In this document: in pieces, positions 1 through 10,400 of the stretch
Layout: every line of letters begins with the position of its first letter
How positions within the stretch are numbered: position 1 is the first letter of the stretch
NCBI GenBank assembly: GCA_022494885.1
Contig: JAGVSM010002893.1
Location: forward strand, 186,001 to 250,000
Source: Micrasema longulum
Taxonomy: Eukaryota > Arthropoda > Insecta > Trichoptera > Brachycentridae
Direction of reading: 5' to 3'
Length of the DNA: 64,000 nucleotides
The notes under the pieces: generated by a model
Seen by the model: only the letters and a program-made list of their open reading frames with translations
Told to the model about the DNA's origin: nothing
Databases searched by the model: none
Made by a program: the position numbers and the translations under genes

Positions 1-89
1 AGTCAGGATACTTTAAAAGTTTCAAGACAGATAAAGTTATGACACAATAGTTACTCTTTTTTTACATACGTTAGCGGCAAAACTATATA

Positions 90-720
90 TTTTTTTTTTT
101 ATTTATTTATTTTATTTGTCATTTTATGTTCATATACAATATTTATACATATAAGGGCAGGCATATTGCCTTAAGGCAATTTTTTCCTACCTACCCAAAC
201 CGTTCAGTTTGAGAAAATAACAAAAAACATGGACACATTAAATCTTACAATTTTATACAAAAATTAAAATTAAAGATTAACAAAATAAAAATACTTTAAA
301 AATATCACACTATACTATGAAGAGAGGAGAGGGGATGGGAAGGAAAGAAGAAGAATAAAGGAACAATTTAAATATTTAGATAGTAACATTTTAATCTTGA
401 CTTAAATGTAAATAAAAAAAGGCCGTCTCTCACATTAGTGGGTAGATTATTCCACAGTTGAGCGGCTACCACTGTGAAAGAGAAAGCAAGAAAATTAGAG
501 CGATGACACGGTATTAAAAGGGTTATCTCGCTATTAGAACGAAGAGATATCCGTGTTATTAAAGAGGTTGAAAGAGCCTCTCAGATAAACAGGTGAAGTG
601 GGATTATTTAAAATATTGTGAAGAAGTGATAGAATGTGAATGTTTCTTCTATGCCTGATACTGAGCCAGTGTAGTTATTAACATGAATCAAAAAGTGACA
701 AGGCATGTTGATTGAATTTA
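90..720 (-). mobile_element. 5'-truncated non-LTR retrotransposon tail
   Basis: A T-rich run at 90-119 is the minus-strand poly(A)/A-rich tail. Further in, the minus strand reads FSFTVVAAQLWNNLP followed by TNVRDG, the classic C-terminus of jockey/CR1-type reverse transcriptase proteins. The frame is decayed. A second, more diverged copy of the same 3' end is at 3510-3860, sharing the block around GGCATATTGCCT and CCGTTCAGTTTGAGAAAATA. Confidence 0.6.
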
Positions 721-799
721 TAGTTTTGTAAAACATTTGATCATTTTTTTAACAACCGAGTGTCGTTATTAGTCTAACTTGTTTTCAGCATACTTCAAC

Positions 800-1250
800 A
801 TTTACACCGTCATTGCACTGCATTCCTCTTGAGCATGCTTGGGACCAACAGTTGGCGACTTCGAAGAGAAGGGTTCACTCACATTGAGCCATTTTTTCAG
901 CCTGATAAGAAATTCCGTCGACATTTTATCTAGTATCAATGTTCCTGGTGGTTATCTCCAACAACGTCAGCACAAACTGTTTTAGCTTCCAGAACCAACC
1001 TGCCTCTGGTTATGCCAACTGAATGAGCAGTCAGGCAGCCGGACATTATCACGTTGGAGATCAACATCTTTCACATCAGTAAAACTGTTTCAGAGAGCAA
1101 ATACTCTTGCTATTGAAGAATATTATACCCTAATAATGTCGAACCAATGCGCAAAGGTTCCTGTTTTGATATTTTGTCACAATATAACACTTTAAATTTT
1201 TTGTTATTTGTAATGTTCTTTGGGAAAATAAATTCAAATTAAAATAAATT
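800..1250 (+). mobile_element. Decayed non-LTR retrotransposon 3' end (same family as 18582-19170)
   Basis: The plus strand contains MLGTNSWRLRREG and later LASRTNLPLVMP and INIFHISKTV. These align by eye with [23 protein letters not shown] and [10 protein letters not shown] in the better-preserved copy at 18582-19170. Stops and shifts break the frame. It ends near an AAATAAATTCAAATTAAAAT tail. Confidence 0.6.
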
Positions 1251-1359
1251 GTTTTTTAACCCCTTTTACTTGTCCATTTCCCATACTTTTCCAAACCGAT
1301 GCTGTGTTGCGCGAACAGCACGATGAACAGTTAATGACATTTGTGCTCCTATTGTAAAA

Positions 1360-2200
1360 GCAGTTTTTTTTTTAAATTTTTTTTTAAAATTTTATTTTGG
1401 AAAGCCAACAGATTACAATGTTTATTAATTACAGTGTAGGTTAAATTATACATTAAGATCCAATTACAGGCCTTCTCGTAAGCTAAAAGATAAATATTAC
1501 CAATAAGAAGTTAAGAATAGATATTAAATTTAGATATGTATGTACATTTTACAGTGCGGATAACATAATAATAAGTATACATACATATGCAGCGAGTATA
1601 ACATTTGCGATAATTATTGAGCCTTATAAGAAGAACAACTTAATTGAAGAAAATAATAATTATAAAAATAAAATAAAAAACTCAAAACTAAAATAAAATA
1701 AAGTGTTTATAATAATTAACCAAATATCAAACTCACCTACACATGTACATGTACATATCCATACACAATGTTACTGCGAAGGTAGGTATTTCGGTTAAAT
1801 AAGATATTATATAAGAGAATATTAAAAAACATATTTAAAAAAAAAAAAATAGTGAAACATAAATTGATTTTCAATTACTTTTCTAAAATTGTTGCATGTT
1901 ATATTATTAATATCAATATGGTTAAATTTATTGTTATACAGATTGCAAGTTCTACATATTTAAGAATTTTGGCAAGCATTAGTTTTATATTTGTTTTACC
2001 ACACATCTGCCTGAGAGATCGCATTTTGACCGTATTCAGCCTCTTACCCTTTGTTTTTCTAATTCCATACTTCCCTCCCGTGCGTAAAGGTCGGCACCAG
2101 GGCTATTTAGAATTTATTTTCGAACTGATAATTTTGCCTCCCGACAAACGGTACTTAATTGTATCTTTATATTTAACAGTGTTAACTTTATGTCAAATAA
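1360..2200 (-). mobile_element. Decayed reverse-transcriptase C-terminal fragment
   Basis: Minus-strand reading near 2100-1950 gives KYGIRKTKGKRLN then TVKMRSLRQMCGKTN, matching the YG.ETW.LRK...RL...EMR.LRRMCG block common in insect non-LTR retrotransposons. The T-rich 1363-1395 would be its tail. The 149-aa plus-strand ORF over 1852-2301 is the antisense shadow of this. Confidence 0.5.
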
Positions 2201-3230
2201 AAGACCCTAAACCTTATTTAGTGGATAAAACTTACCTGACTATTATTTCACCTATTCCGCAATTTTTCACGAGTTGGACATTGATATTAAAAGAGTGTTG
2301 AATTAATTGTAAACTATTATAATTAATAAATAAATTTACGTAATAACGTGTTTATTATACACGGTTTGAGGAAAAAGCCATTAACGTGTACAATTTTATC
2401 AAAGCTTCCAAAATCCTCGTTTTTCACACTGGACCGGAAGTAAAAATTGCCCACGAGGTATGTTTATGTTTCCTGTAACGTGCCACATTTATCGGTTATG
2501 GAACCGGAAATGGTGTGAATTCCGGATCCACCGGATAGGCCCACCCTTCGTTTTAAACACCCATCCCGGTAGAACGCAAAAAGCCGTTTGATTGGCAAAA
2601 GCATAAAAGGAGATGAAATTATTCTTAAGTAAAATAACAAAAAAGGGTAAATTTATGAAATAAAAGTTTACGTGTGTAAAAGAGTTGGTGTTTAAATGGT
2701 ATGAAAGTGGACATCTTTGAAAATGACAAAATATCAAGTACCCCGAGATAAATATATAAAACATTCATTCAAGAGAGAGGTGTAATATAATAAGATGACT
2801 TAGCAAGACCCATTTAATTTTAATAAGTTGAAAAGAGGCAATGATAAACCGGCGATCATTTCCTAACCTCTATACACCTAAGGTGTTAACCTAAGGTAAC
2901 TTCAGGTTACCACACAGCGACTTGAGAGAGTATATTCACACAGAATGTTAAAGGATAAACTAGGGACCCCTCCCTCACAAACAGCTTCCAGACTCCTGTA
3001 TATCCTCTCAAGTCAAATTGAATATCCTAGTTCTGGTATGAACTGCAAACGAATAGTCAGGAACGGACGTTTAAAACGTCGACAACCTGATGTCTTGTAG
3101 AATTATTAAGCGTTTTTAAGGCTTTCAAAGGGCGTCTGCCAAATATGACGCAGCCAGTCTTATTGCCTCTGCTTGATGTTAATTGTCACCGGAAATTGAT
3201 TTAAAATTGTTTTTTTAATTATTTTCTAAC
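2200..3230. other. Intergenic DNA, no gene recognised
   Basis: AT-rich, with no convincing ORF. A small palindrome cluster at 2876-2915 (CACCTAAGGTG, then GGTAAC...GTTACC) is the only local structure. 3050-3180 resembles 54690-54810 (see findings). Confidence 0.5.
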
Positions 3231-3235
3231 TTTTT

Positions 3236-3450
3236 GTCGGCCTCGTGTTTGCCGACAATGCAAGATATCTCAGATTCGATTCCCCACGTAGATGACATGC
3301 AATATTTTTTCAAAAAAGCGTTTTCACACTAAAATATTCCATAGTCCTTGGACTGGCACCTAAAGCGTAAGAATGATCACCTCATATTGGGTAAGTGCCC
3401 TATGCCCTACTGGGTGTAGAAAAAAGTATTATAATGACGATTATTTTTTT
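3236..3450 (+). repeat. tRNA-derived SINE, family A (decayed)
   Basis: The head GTCGGCCTCGTG and the B-box-like CAGATTCGATTCC are followed by the family body (TCACACTAAAATATTCCATAGTC, TGGACTGGCACCTAAAGCGT) and the tail GTGCCCTATGCCC. The family consensus is best read from the copies at 4259, 18445/19171 and 52720. Confidence 0.7.
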
Positions 3451-3509
3451 TAATTATGACCTATATATGTTTTCATAATAATTATTAAATAATTTTAGTT
3501 TAATTTATT

Positions 3510-3860
3510 TAGCACTTTTATATACGTATACAATTTATAAACATATACGGGCGGGCATATTGCCTGCACAATCCGTTCAGTTTGAGAAAATAAGAAGTAC
3601 ATGGACTCTTGGTAACAATGCAGAATCTTTTAATTTTATACAAAATTCAAAAATTAAATATCTACACTTTACTTTGAAGAGAGAAAAGGTAATGGGAAGG
3701 AAATAAAAAGTAAAAAATAACAACTTAAACATTCAGATATAAATATTTCAATCTTAAAAAAAAGGAGGTAAGATTACTTCACAATCGAGCAGCTACTATT
3801 GTGGAAAAGGGGGCAAAAAATTAGAGCAATGAATGGGTATTAAATTCATTGTTTTCAAAA
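3510..3860 (-). mobile_element. Non-LTR retrotransposon 3' end, second copy of the 90-720 family
   Basis: Shares CATATACGGGCGGGCATATTG, CCGTTCAGTTTGAGAAAATA and GAAGAGAG..GGTAATGGGAAGGAA with 90-380 in the same order, with many small differences. No intact ORF remains. Confidence 0.6.
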
Positions 3861-4065
3861 AAAACTGTGCATCTCTTTCTGATCCAGATACACTTAATTT
3901 GTGAAAGCAAGGCTTCCCTTTCGCACTTATTGCGTATGATATAGGTCAAAGAAACTTTTACGGCTTCATAAAATTATTTGAACCAAGCAAGAAAAGCAAT
4001 TTTGTTATAAGAGAAATACTTTAAAAGAGACTACGAGTATATTCAAGTCTCTAGATTGTCAGTAC

Positions 4066-4233
4066 CTTTCACCACAACAAGCCAGAAGGTACAATTGCAG
4101 TGGTGAATAACAGCTTAGAAAACCCAGGCTTCAGAAAAATTTAATTTATAATTTTCGTGTTTTCACCGGGAATCGAACCCGGAGCCTTCCGTGCGTAAGT
4201 CAAGCGTCTTAGCCACAACACCACCTTTGAGAT
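4066..4233 (-). repeat. tRNA-derived SINE, family B
   Basis: The reverse complement begins with a tRNA-like head (GGTGTTGTGGCTAAGACGC) and a good B box (GGGTTCGATTCCC), then a body ending CTTGTTGTGGTGAA. Homologous copies lie at 33769-33931 (-) and 30051-30140 (+). Poor acceptor-stem pairing and the attached body argue against a working tRNA gene. Confidence 0.6.
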
Positions 4234-4258
4234 ACTAAAAACGTTTTCTGATGTTATT

Positions 4259-4530
4259 TGTCGGCCTCATGGTGTAGTGGTCAGCGCGTTACCCTTCCAT
4301 GCAAGAGCTCTCGGGTTCAATTCTCGACATGATTGACATGAAATATTTAGTTAAAAATGTGTTTTTTACATTATAATATTTCATAGTCCCTGGATTGGCA
4401 TTTGAAGTGTAAAGGCTTATCATTTTACCTTCACAATACAAAAACGATCAAGATACGCTGCGATTGGTGTACCAATTCGGTGCTCTATGCACTATTAGGT
4501 GCGAAAAAGGAATAATTATGATTTTATTAC
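4259..4530 (+). repeat. tRNA-derived SINE, family A (near full length)
   Basis: The A-box region GTGTAGTGGTCAGCGCGTT and B box GGGTTCAATTC are followed by the tRNA-unrelated body (ATATTTCATAGTCCCTGGA), the conserved ACGCTGCGATTGGTGTACCA block and a GCACTATTAGGTGCG end. At least nine copies of this family are in the window. Confidence 0.75.
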
Positions 4531-4635
4531 ACCGCGTTTTGTTCATTCTTTTGTTTTTGTGAGTTCCTTGTTTTAGCGGATAAAAAATACAGTTCTGAGT
4601 GTTAACGAAATTATAAGTTAATCCTAGTATATTTT

Positions 4636-4855
4636 CCGGTAGTTGGCGCGCACGTTTACCATTCTTGAGTTCCTGGGTTCAATTCTAGCAAGGTCGTCGG
4701 GAAATATTGTTTTTAAAGTTGGATGGACCTGAAGCGTAAGACTGATCACCTGACCTTCCATAAAACCAAAATGATCTAGATACGCTGCAATTGGGGTGTC
4801 CATGCAGTACCCTGTGCACTACTAGTTACGGATGGGAAAATAATAATAATTTTAT
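4636..4855 (+). repeat. tRNA-derived SINE, family A
   Basis: AGTTGGCGCG head, CTGGGTTCAATTC B box, GACCTGAAGCGTAAGACTGATCACC body and TACGCTGCAATTGG block, ending near a GCACTACTAG tail. The head differs from the 4259 copy (subfamily). Confidence 0.65.
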
Positions 4856-4859
4856 GAAT

Positions 4860-7150
4860 TACTCCAATATTATTATTTTTTGGCCATTTTTTTGTCTTAA
4901 ATAACCTTCTAAGAAAATGTGAAATAAGCTACGATAGAGCTGGAATCGAACCTTGACCCTGATCTAGAATCTACAACACTATCTACATTACTTCAACCGG
5001 TATTCATTGTTAAATATTAATAAAAAAAAATAAAAAATGCGAAATCGAGGAAAAACATTTTTGAGAAGAATATATGAAAGTCTAGGCATTTACAAGGCTT
5101 ATGACCTGTCATTGGCTTAGTTAACACTCTTTACACACCGTGTAACATTTTCTATTCAGCCTGTGTTTAAACATCAATTTCGATCATTTTCTCAACTCTT
5201 CCATATAATGGCTTTTGTAAAGTATTTATAGTCAAACAATCTAATTTATTGAATAAATGGAAAATCAGTACATTTTCATTATGTTTTTTATAACACGTTT
5301 AATGATTATATTTGTTGAAAACCTGAACGGAATGCATGTAGTATTTTTTTAATTTTTTTTTTATAAAACTTATGTCGTTTTTCTAAGAAAAATTAAATAT
5401 TTTTTATTTCTTTTAAAAACGCGTATTTTTTTTCCATACATATATTATTTACATAGAAATATAATTGCGAAAATACATTTTGGAAAAATACATCTTAAAA
5501 TTAAGCTTTAACATGAATTGGAAAAAATGACCACATAGACTACAGCGTCTGAGCGTGAGCCATTCCTTTTTTAATTATTGAAACGTTTATAGCACATATA
5601 TGTAAATGGTATGAAATGACCATGAAAAGAAAAGAAAAGAAAAATAAAAGTTAGTATAGAATGACGTGTATATTTATTTAACGTTAGTAGTGCGATGCAT
5701 ATCTTAAATACACCATGATTTGGTCTGACACACGTTTTGTATATCCGAATTATGTTTCCAATATTCATGTGTTCATTGTACTATACGACATTTCTTAGGC
5801 ATCCAGATGTTTACTAAATGAGATGGATGTGTTCTCATCATCACTATGGCAGCATCATCTGCATGGCATGTGATGTTTATGACCTTATCTTTCTTAGTGG
5901 ATTCACTACTTTTTTTTATTCTAAAAAGCGTTTTTTATGTACATTTATTCTAATTGCGTAAGAAAAGGTTGTAGGCGTATATATTGTTGTTGTATATTTA
6001 GTTATAAAGGTGCTAAATTTGATTGTTTCTTTGTTGTTCTCAATATGTGTTTTTTTCTAAATGCTAATATTTTTGTTATTTCTTATTTATTTACAATTTT
6101 AAAAAACTCGTTAAGAAATTTTATATTGTCTAGTCATTTTATGTCTCGTCTAGTCTAGTTAGTTCAGTCGTCATGTGCTTTTTTAGATTGATTTTAAATT
6201 TGTCTCCAGTAAAAATTTCAAGTAGTAAGGTAAGTCGTTGTAGTGTTTAAATCCATTATGTAGTATTTTTGACTGTCCTGTGTTTGTCTTTGCTTTTTCA
6301 ATATGATAGTGTTGTTGTTGTCTGGTGTTATATTTGTGTATGTCAGCATTTTTGACTAATATTATGTCGTTGTCTTGTATGTTTCCTAATGTGATTTTGT
6401 GCGCAATTTTTAAGGTCTCATTTTTAGTCAAGTAGTTTATGTCAAACTGGTGTGTTTTTTTGTACAGTTCAGTCGTAGAGGTCAGGTAGGGTAGGTTGTA
6501 TGTTAGTTTAAGAATTTTATTTTGTTGTCTTTGTATTCTTGTTATGTCTTTCTTGTTACCAGTTCCTCAGAAGGCGATCATGTAACTCAATTTACTTTAG
6601 ACATAGGCTTCGTACATCATATTTTTTCCTTTCTTGGTATAAAATCTTTAATTTTGTAGAAGAGGCTATGTAGTGATGCCATTACTTTAGTGAGTCCGTC
6701 TATGTGTTTTGTCCATTTTAATTGTCTGTCCATTGTGAGTCCTAAGTAAGTCACATGTTCTAGTTCTTTAAGAGTTTCGTTGTTTATTTTTATGTTCATG
6801 TTATGGTTCTTCTTTTGTGTTTCGAAATGTATTATATTGCATTTCTTGGCATTTAGTGTTAAGAAATTTTTGTTTGTCCATTTATGTCCCGAATTGAGTT
6901 GTTGTAACTCTTGGGAATGTATTTCAACTTATTATACTTGTAAAATACTTTGTGTTATATGATTTTTAAATAAAAAAAAACAAAAAATAAATATTTTAAA
7001 CGTTTATGTGTATATTTAGATTGTTGTACAAAATACTTATTTTTACAACTAGATATTATTATTACTAACTGTTTTTATTGAATAGTTAGATAATTTTCTT
7101 TTACATTCGTTTTTTTTTTACTTAGATTTGAAGCAGTACTTTTGCTACAC
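4860..7150. other. Intergenic DNA upstream of the cyclase gene
   Basis: Contains part of the repeated TIR element M1 (about 5045-5200: GAAAGTCTAGGCATTTACAA and GACCTGTCATTGGC), a retrotransposon fragment at 6180-6870, and otherwise AT-rich DNA with no gene that I can support. Confidence 0.5.
6180..6870 (-). mobile_element. Non-LTR reverse-transcriptase C-terminal fragment
   Basis: Two broken minus-strand reading frames: HVTYLGLTMDRQLKWTKHID (6617-6799), the RT thumb region typical of jockey-like elements, and downstream ADIHKYNTRQQQHYHIEKAK then LHNGFKHYNDLP (6183-6431), the usual C-terminus. The frames are separated by stops, so it is a pseudogene. Confidence 0.75.
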
Positions 7151-7159
7151 AATTTCCGA

Positions 7160-7260
7160 ATCACCTAGTTTCCAATTTCTTTACCGCGTAGTGCGCATGT
7201 AAGGTTTAGTCTGCGCCTGACCGCGAGAGGGTACGCAACCTGCGGAGCTTGATTTTCTGA
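7160..7260 (+). promoter_or_regulatory. Candidate promoter/5' UTR island of the cyclase gene
   Basis: A short GC- and CpG-richer stretch stands out from AT-rich surroundings just upstream of the ATG exon. It contains a donor-like GTAAGG at 7199-7204 that could pair with the acceptor at 7434-7435, giving a 5' UTR intron of about 236 nt. There is no clear TATA box. This is inference from composition and position only. Confidence 0.25.
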
Positions 7261-7435
7261 ATTTGATTCGTAGGATGTTTTCTTTTAAACGTGTCTAATT
7301 CAAAGTAACAATTTTATGCAACAATTTTCAGTTATTTTTTTTACACAAATAGAAATCGTTATTTAAAACACAGTTTTATTCATTTTGTGGACATACCGAC
7401 TTAAAATATTTGTATTGTTTTTTTTTCATTTCCAG

Positions 7436-7475
7436 ATATTAAGATATTAAGTGTTTGGGGAATCATACGAAAATG
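7436..7475 (+). CDS. Gycbeta100B: sGC beta-1 exon 1: 5' UTR end plus the ATG only
   Basis: The beta-1 protein begins Met-Tyr-Gly-Phe. The Tyr codon opens the next exon at 9617, so the Met must come from an upstream exon ending in ATG. At 7473-7475 an ATG is followed directly by GTAAGT, a perfect donor. A pyrimidine tract ending in AG at 7434-7435 suggests that this exon starts at 7436, with 37 nt of 5' UTR, and that a further non-coding exon lies upstream. The ATG/donor pairing is inferred from the protein and splice consensus; no transcript was available. Confidence 0.75.
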
Positions 7476-10400
7476 GTAAGTACATATATGTTTTACTTGT
7501 GTTTTTTTTTTTTTTATAAATATAAAAACAGTGTTTTTAAATATTGATGGTGGGTTTATTTGAAAATGTTTTCCTCCTACATAGCAATATATTTCAAAAT
7601 GTATAATGTTTCATTTGTTTTTTCAAAAACATAAAAAACAATGGACGAGAAAAACAACAATTATTTAAAAAGTGAAGCTTGAAACATCACTTTTAATTTT
7701 AAAATTGACGTTCAATTTATTTATTTTTAATAGTGCCTACGTCTTTTTTACTGTACACAAGATTAAATCACACAAAGATGTAAATTAATAAGATTGTATA
7801 TGCAAAACCGTTTTTTTAACGTATTTCTAAATAAAAAAAATTGTATTCTTTTTTTATGGTCTTCGTTTTCATTTTCATTTTAATTTATCTATCTTAATTC
7901 TTTTTTTTAATTTGTGTTTTTTTATAAATTGTTCTTTAAATTGACTTTCATTATAAGTGAATTTTATTTTATTAATAAAATACGAGTATATGTATAAAAA
8001 AACAAAATGTAATGCAACCTTTAAAATGTATTTTGAGGGGAAGCTTAAATTGAATATGTTTGATTTGTGCCTGAATTAAATATAGTTTATCTATTGATGT
8101 GTGATCGGATACATTTGCATTATGTCTTTTTTGGATTTTTCAATTAAATCAAACCAATATAGTTATTTAATTATGTAGACTGTTTTGGGTATATTATTAT
8201 ATTTTTTTCTAAGAGTCAAACTCTTAAAAACTCAACGGTACTTGAATATTAAAAAAAATATATATATTGCACCTACTGAACAATACTTTTATGGGTTAAA
8301 TGAAGTGAAATTAGATTAGGTTAGTTGTATTACATGAAAGTTTTAACTTATCAATTAATAACAACACGAGCGTGTTACCATTTTTAAAAAATGTACGCCA
8401 TACACTTTCTGTAAAACAACCATACGCTTTCTCTAAAAGATTAAATTAAAGAAGCTAATTTACGTAGTGGCAAAACATCACTAGCTTAATCGTTAATTGG
8501 CAGGCTTTAACAATATGACAATATGGTCAATTGACCTTTTTACAATACAGATCCATTTAGGATTTGGCTAGATATATATTGTGGGTATACTGGCAAAAAT
8601 CGTTAACTCGAAAATATGCGGATTTGACTTAATGATGCAGTTTTGTAAATTTTTTAACGTTCTACAAACTAGCAAAATACACTAAGTCATATTCAATATC
8701 ATATATCTGTAGTTTTAAAAATCAATTTAAGGTTAAGTTGTATACCTGGTATTTAATTCAGGCTTAAATCTTTTAATAACTTATTATTTACTAAGCATAA
8801 AATTAAGAAACGGATAAATTTAAAACATGCTCTTAAATGAGCACTTAAAATATTATTTTGTTAAAATAAGATATAAAACAGTAAAATTGGAACAAAACTT
8901 AAATACTTGATTTCTCAAAACAGGGATTTGAGAGTTAAAGCTTTTTGCCAGTATACCACGATATGTATTTTGGTGAAAATAATAACACAGCTGTAAGATA
9001 AACATTTTTTTCTTATACATAAGCTAGTATTAAATTATAATTTTCTAAACAGAAATACTTTATTTTGTACGTATTTCATAATTAATACAAGAATTCATGG
9101 AATATTTCATTAAGTATGGAGTTTGGAATAAAACAGAAAGAAGATCTTAAATGGAAAAGAAATGTTAACATAAAGAAGTGTATGGGATCTGCACATTTAA
9201 TTCTAACCCATATTTAGATGTGCCTGTAATTGAATCAATGAAAGTTAAAATATATTCCCATTGAATGATTTCCTCATGAAAATATATGGTTAAAGGACTA
9301 CTGTGAATTGAATGTTAAGTGAAATATATGTGCATAACATAGAAATCTTTCAACACTTAACGTTAAATTGAAAGTAACGTTATTATATGGCACAATACGT
9401 TTTTGGGGTTTTTTAACATTTAATATAAAGATAAAACTTTATGTTATAAAATTGCATCATTAACTCCAAACCATTGAAATCGTGAAATGAGAACCCTCTT
9501 ACATTTATCAATAATGCAATTCTTTTGTCCGTTAAAATATAAATGTAGTATAACATTTTGTATTCTTGTATTTTGATAATTTGATAAAGAAGATAATTTT
9601 AATGTTTTTTTTTCAGTATGGTTTTGTAAATTACGCTTTGGAGCTTTTGGTGGTAAAGACATTTGGTGAAGAAACTTGGGAGGCTGTAAAGTACGTAAAT
9701 GACATATTTTTACTTATTTCGTACTTGTGATATTTAAAAGTCTTTTTGATTGTGACATTCAGAATTTGTTATTTGTCACACACTTTTATTTATGCCATTA
9801 ATGCATTTAATGAAATAATGCTTTTAATCAAAAACTCGTGAAAAAAACATAATAAAGACGTAATGCTGTGAGGTTAAAATTTAAAAAAACGATGCATTTA
9901 TCAATAAAATTAACATATTGGATGGAACAATTGAATGACGGAGAATCAATGGATTAAAAAATTAGATATTCTTATAAATTAATTATTAAAACTCATGCGT
10001 AGATAATAATTGTTTGCATAACAACATGATTAATTTATAATTTCTGCAGGAAAAAAGCTGACGTTCAAATCGGGGGTCAATTTCTGGTCCGGCAAATATA
10101 CGAAGATGAAATTACCTATAATCTCATATTTGCAGCAGTGGAACTTCTCAGTAAGTAGATCAGACACATTATTTACCCAAATATTAAGGCATAAGCTTTT
10201 TAAATGCCTAAAACTCCATATTTACTTTTCTACAATGTTTTCTGTCTCTGTTCTAATACGATAAATCAGATTTTATAAACTTTTTTTTTTCATATAAACC
10301 ATAAGCTCTGGTTTTACAACTCTTGATTCTCATAATTTATTCAGAGCTCTTGATTTCATAAAGTTAGGAATAAGCTTTTTTTATATGAATAAATAAAAAA

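Noticed and set aside
1852..2301. 149-aa plus-strand ORF, the longest without a family match on the plus strand
   Set aside because: It is rich in hydrophobic residues from AT codons, and the opposite strand reads as a decayed reverse-transcriptase C-terminus (RLNTVKMRSLRQMCG), which explains the openness.
4259..4330. Possible functional tRNA gene
   Set aside because: A and B boxes are present, but there is no cloverleaf acceptor pairing, and the sequence continues into the repeated SINE body found at many other sites.
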